A stretch of 64,000 nucleotides of DNA from Neodontobutis hainanensis (Eukaryota > Chordata > Actinopteri > Gobiiformes > Odontobutidae), in NCBI GenBank assembly GCA_024349245.1, contig JALDNG010000088.1:1204001-1268000 (forward strand). The letters are read 5' to 3'. The position numbers and the translations under genes were made by a program. Positions 62,921 to 64,000 of this stretch are shown here, piece after piece (positions within the stretch are counted from its first letter, which is position 1; the number at the start of each line of letters is the position of its first letter). The notes under the pieces are model-generated. The model was not told the origin of the DNA, searched no databases, and saw only the letters and a list, made by a program, of their open reading frames with translations.

Positions 62921-63109
62921 TCAATTAGATGAGGTACCCATGTGTCCAGTCAGCAGCCAATGCTGGCCTAAGGTTCTTTCCTCCGCAAAACACCAGATGT
63001 CCGCCATGTCAATGTCCATGAACTCTACATTTGTCAGGTTCAGAGTGATGTCACAGGAAGTCATGCCACTCACGTCACGAGTCCAGCTCACAGGTGTACT
63101 TCCCTTCAC
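62921..63109 (-). pseudogene. possible degenerate immunoglobulin V-set-like exon
   Basis: The minus-strand frame reads VSWTRDVSGMTSCDITLNLT then NVEFMDIDMADIWCFA. The pattern of a Trp, a beta-strand of the type ITLNLTNV, an acidic turn and a Cys recalls the end of a V-set Ig domain such as in sodium-channel beta subunits. The canonical DxGxYxC turn is not intact and no clean splice sites were found, so at best it is a decayed exon; it may be chance. Confidence 0.22.
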
Positions 63110-63255
63110 AGGCGTAAACCAAGATGATTTAATATTACTTTAAAGAGCTATGTGAATATTAGCTCTTACTGGTGGATATATTAATTGTCCAAGTTTCTGT
63201 TCTGAACTGGTATACAGTTTTAGTTGCTTTCCATCCATATAAATATAAATCCATT

Positions 63256-63850
63256 GTCAAGGTTCACGTCGGTTTATATAGTCTGTTTGTTGTGAATGTC
63301 ATTTTTATTATTATATTTGATTTTTGTTTTAAGATGTATGTGAGTCCCATTCCTGTTAAGTAGTCAGTTTGTTTGGTTAGTGTATCTGTCTCTGTGTTGT
63401 TTCTGATGTTCTTTGTAGTTTTTTAGTTAGTTTATTGTATCTGATTTTGGTTTCAACTTTGTATTTGAGTTCTGTTTTTTATTTTGAAATGTCTTTACCC
63501 TGTCTGTGTCTTTGCTTCACTTCCTGCCTTGTGTCTTTCCCTCCTGTGTGATTACCTGCCCTGCCCTAATGTGGTTCATCTGTCCCTTGTTGTCTGAGTC
63601 TATATATACCTGTTTGTCTTGTGGCTCAGTGCCAGGTCATTGTGAGTTTCTTACACTCTGTAAATCTGTATCTTTATTACGGTTTGCTATTTTGTTCCTG
63701 ATGTCACTGTAGTTGTTTATTTATTCTCTGCTCTGAAGAAACTCTCTTGCTCTGTTTGTATTTTTGCCTGTGCTTGGATCCTGGCATTGTTCCTTGGATT
63801 TTAGTTTGCCTTTAACATATCAGAGTTGCCACCAAAGTCACTTTGGTAAT
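63256..63850 (+). mobile_element. T-rich LTR-like repeat, copy 2
   Basis: Shares CTTCCTGCC, GTGATTACCTGCCCTGCCC and downstream order with 55832-56300 and has a TATA-like CTATATATACC at about 63601. Ends are not defined. Confidence 0.45.
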
Positions 63851-63903
63851 ATTTCTTTTTCAGGTTTTTGTCCAGGTAATAATACACTATAGAAGTTTAA
63901 AAG

Positions 63904-64000
63904 TCTCTTCACTCGTCTCTCTCGTCCCACTCTGTGTTCTGTCTCTTCACTCGTCTCTCTCGTCCCACTCTGTGTTCTGTCTCTTCACTCGTCTCTCTCG
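63904..64000. repeat. 38-bp tandem repeat running off the window end
   Basis: Units of TCTCTTCACTCGTCTCTCTC followed by GTCCCACTCTGTGTTCTG start at 63904, 63942 and 63980 with no visible differences; the array continues beyond the window. Confidence 0.97.

Overview
The window is vertebrate nuclear DNA, most likely from a percomorph teleost fish. It carries two split genes with GT-AG introns in the order exoc6 then cyp26a1, both on the + strand, which is the ancient EXOC6-CYP26 neighbourhood. The AT-rich non-coding DNA is full of teleost-type repeats: Tc1-like and hAT-like DNA transposons, L2/CR1-like and RTE-like non-LTR retrotransposon fragments, tRNA-derived SINEs and a solo LTR. There is no operon, CRISPR or other prokaryotic structure.

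Layout. 1-1334: upstream intron of exoc6 with a small inverted-repeat element. 1335-30393: 22 coding exons of exoc6 (exocyst subunit Sec15), complete except for the first coding exon, which should lie upstream of the window. The 5.5-kb intron 8032-13513 and the 7.1-kb intron 17152-24293 are packed with transposon debris. Two small in-frame optional exons are predicted in exoc6 introns: 30 nt at 20068-20097 and 12 nt at 29356-29367. 30394-34271: 3' UTR and unrecognised intergenic DNA. 34272-38465: the cyp26a1 control region, holding three DR5 retinoic-acid-receptor site pairs (34272, 34945, 38357), a TATA box at 38404, and a 2.5-kb minisatellite at 35317-37820 between the distal and proximal sites. 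38466-41420: complete 7-exon cyp26a1 (486 aa). 41421-64000: no further host gene recognised; this part contains transposon remnants, including a three-level nest (Tc1-like, then hAT-like, then solo LTR) at 58200-60420, and ends inside a 38-bp tandem repeat.

Biology. Exoc6 is a vesicle-tethering subunit that binds Rab11. Cyp26a1 destroys all-trans retinoic acid and is itself induced by it. The DR5 sites seen here are the expected hardware of that negative feedback, and the minisatellite stretches the distance between its distal and proximal parts. The neighbour expected from tetrapods, cyp26c1, is absent between exoc6 and cyp26a1. Exon calls rest on recognisable protein similarity plus consistent splice phases; repeat family names are by recognition only and are less certain.
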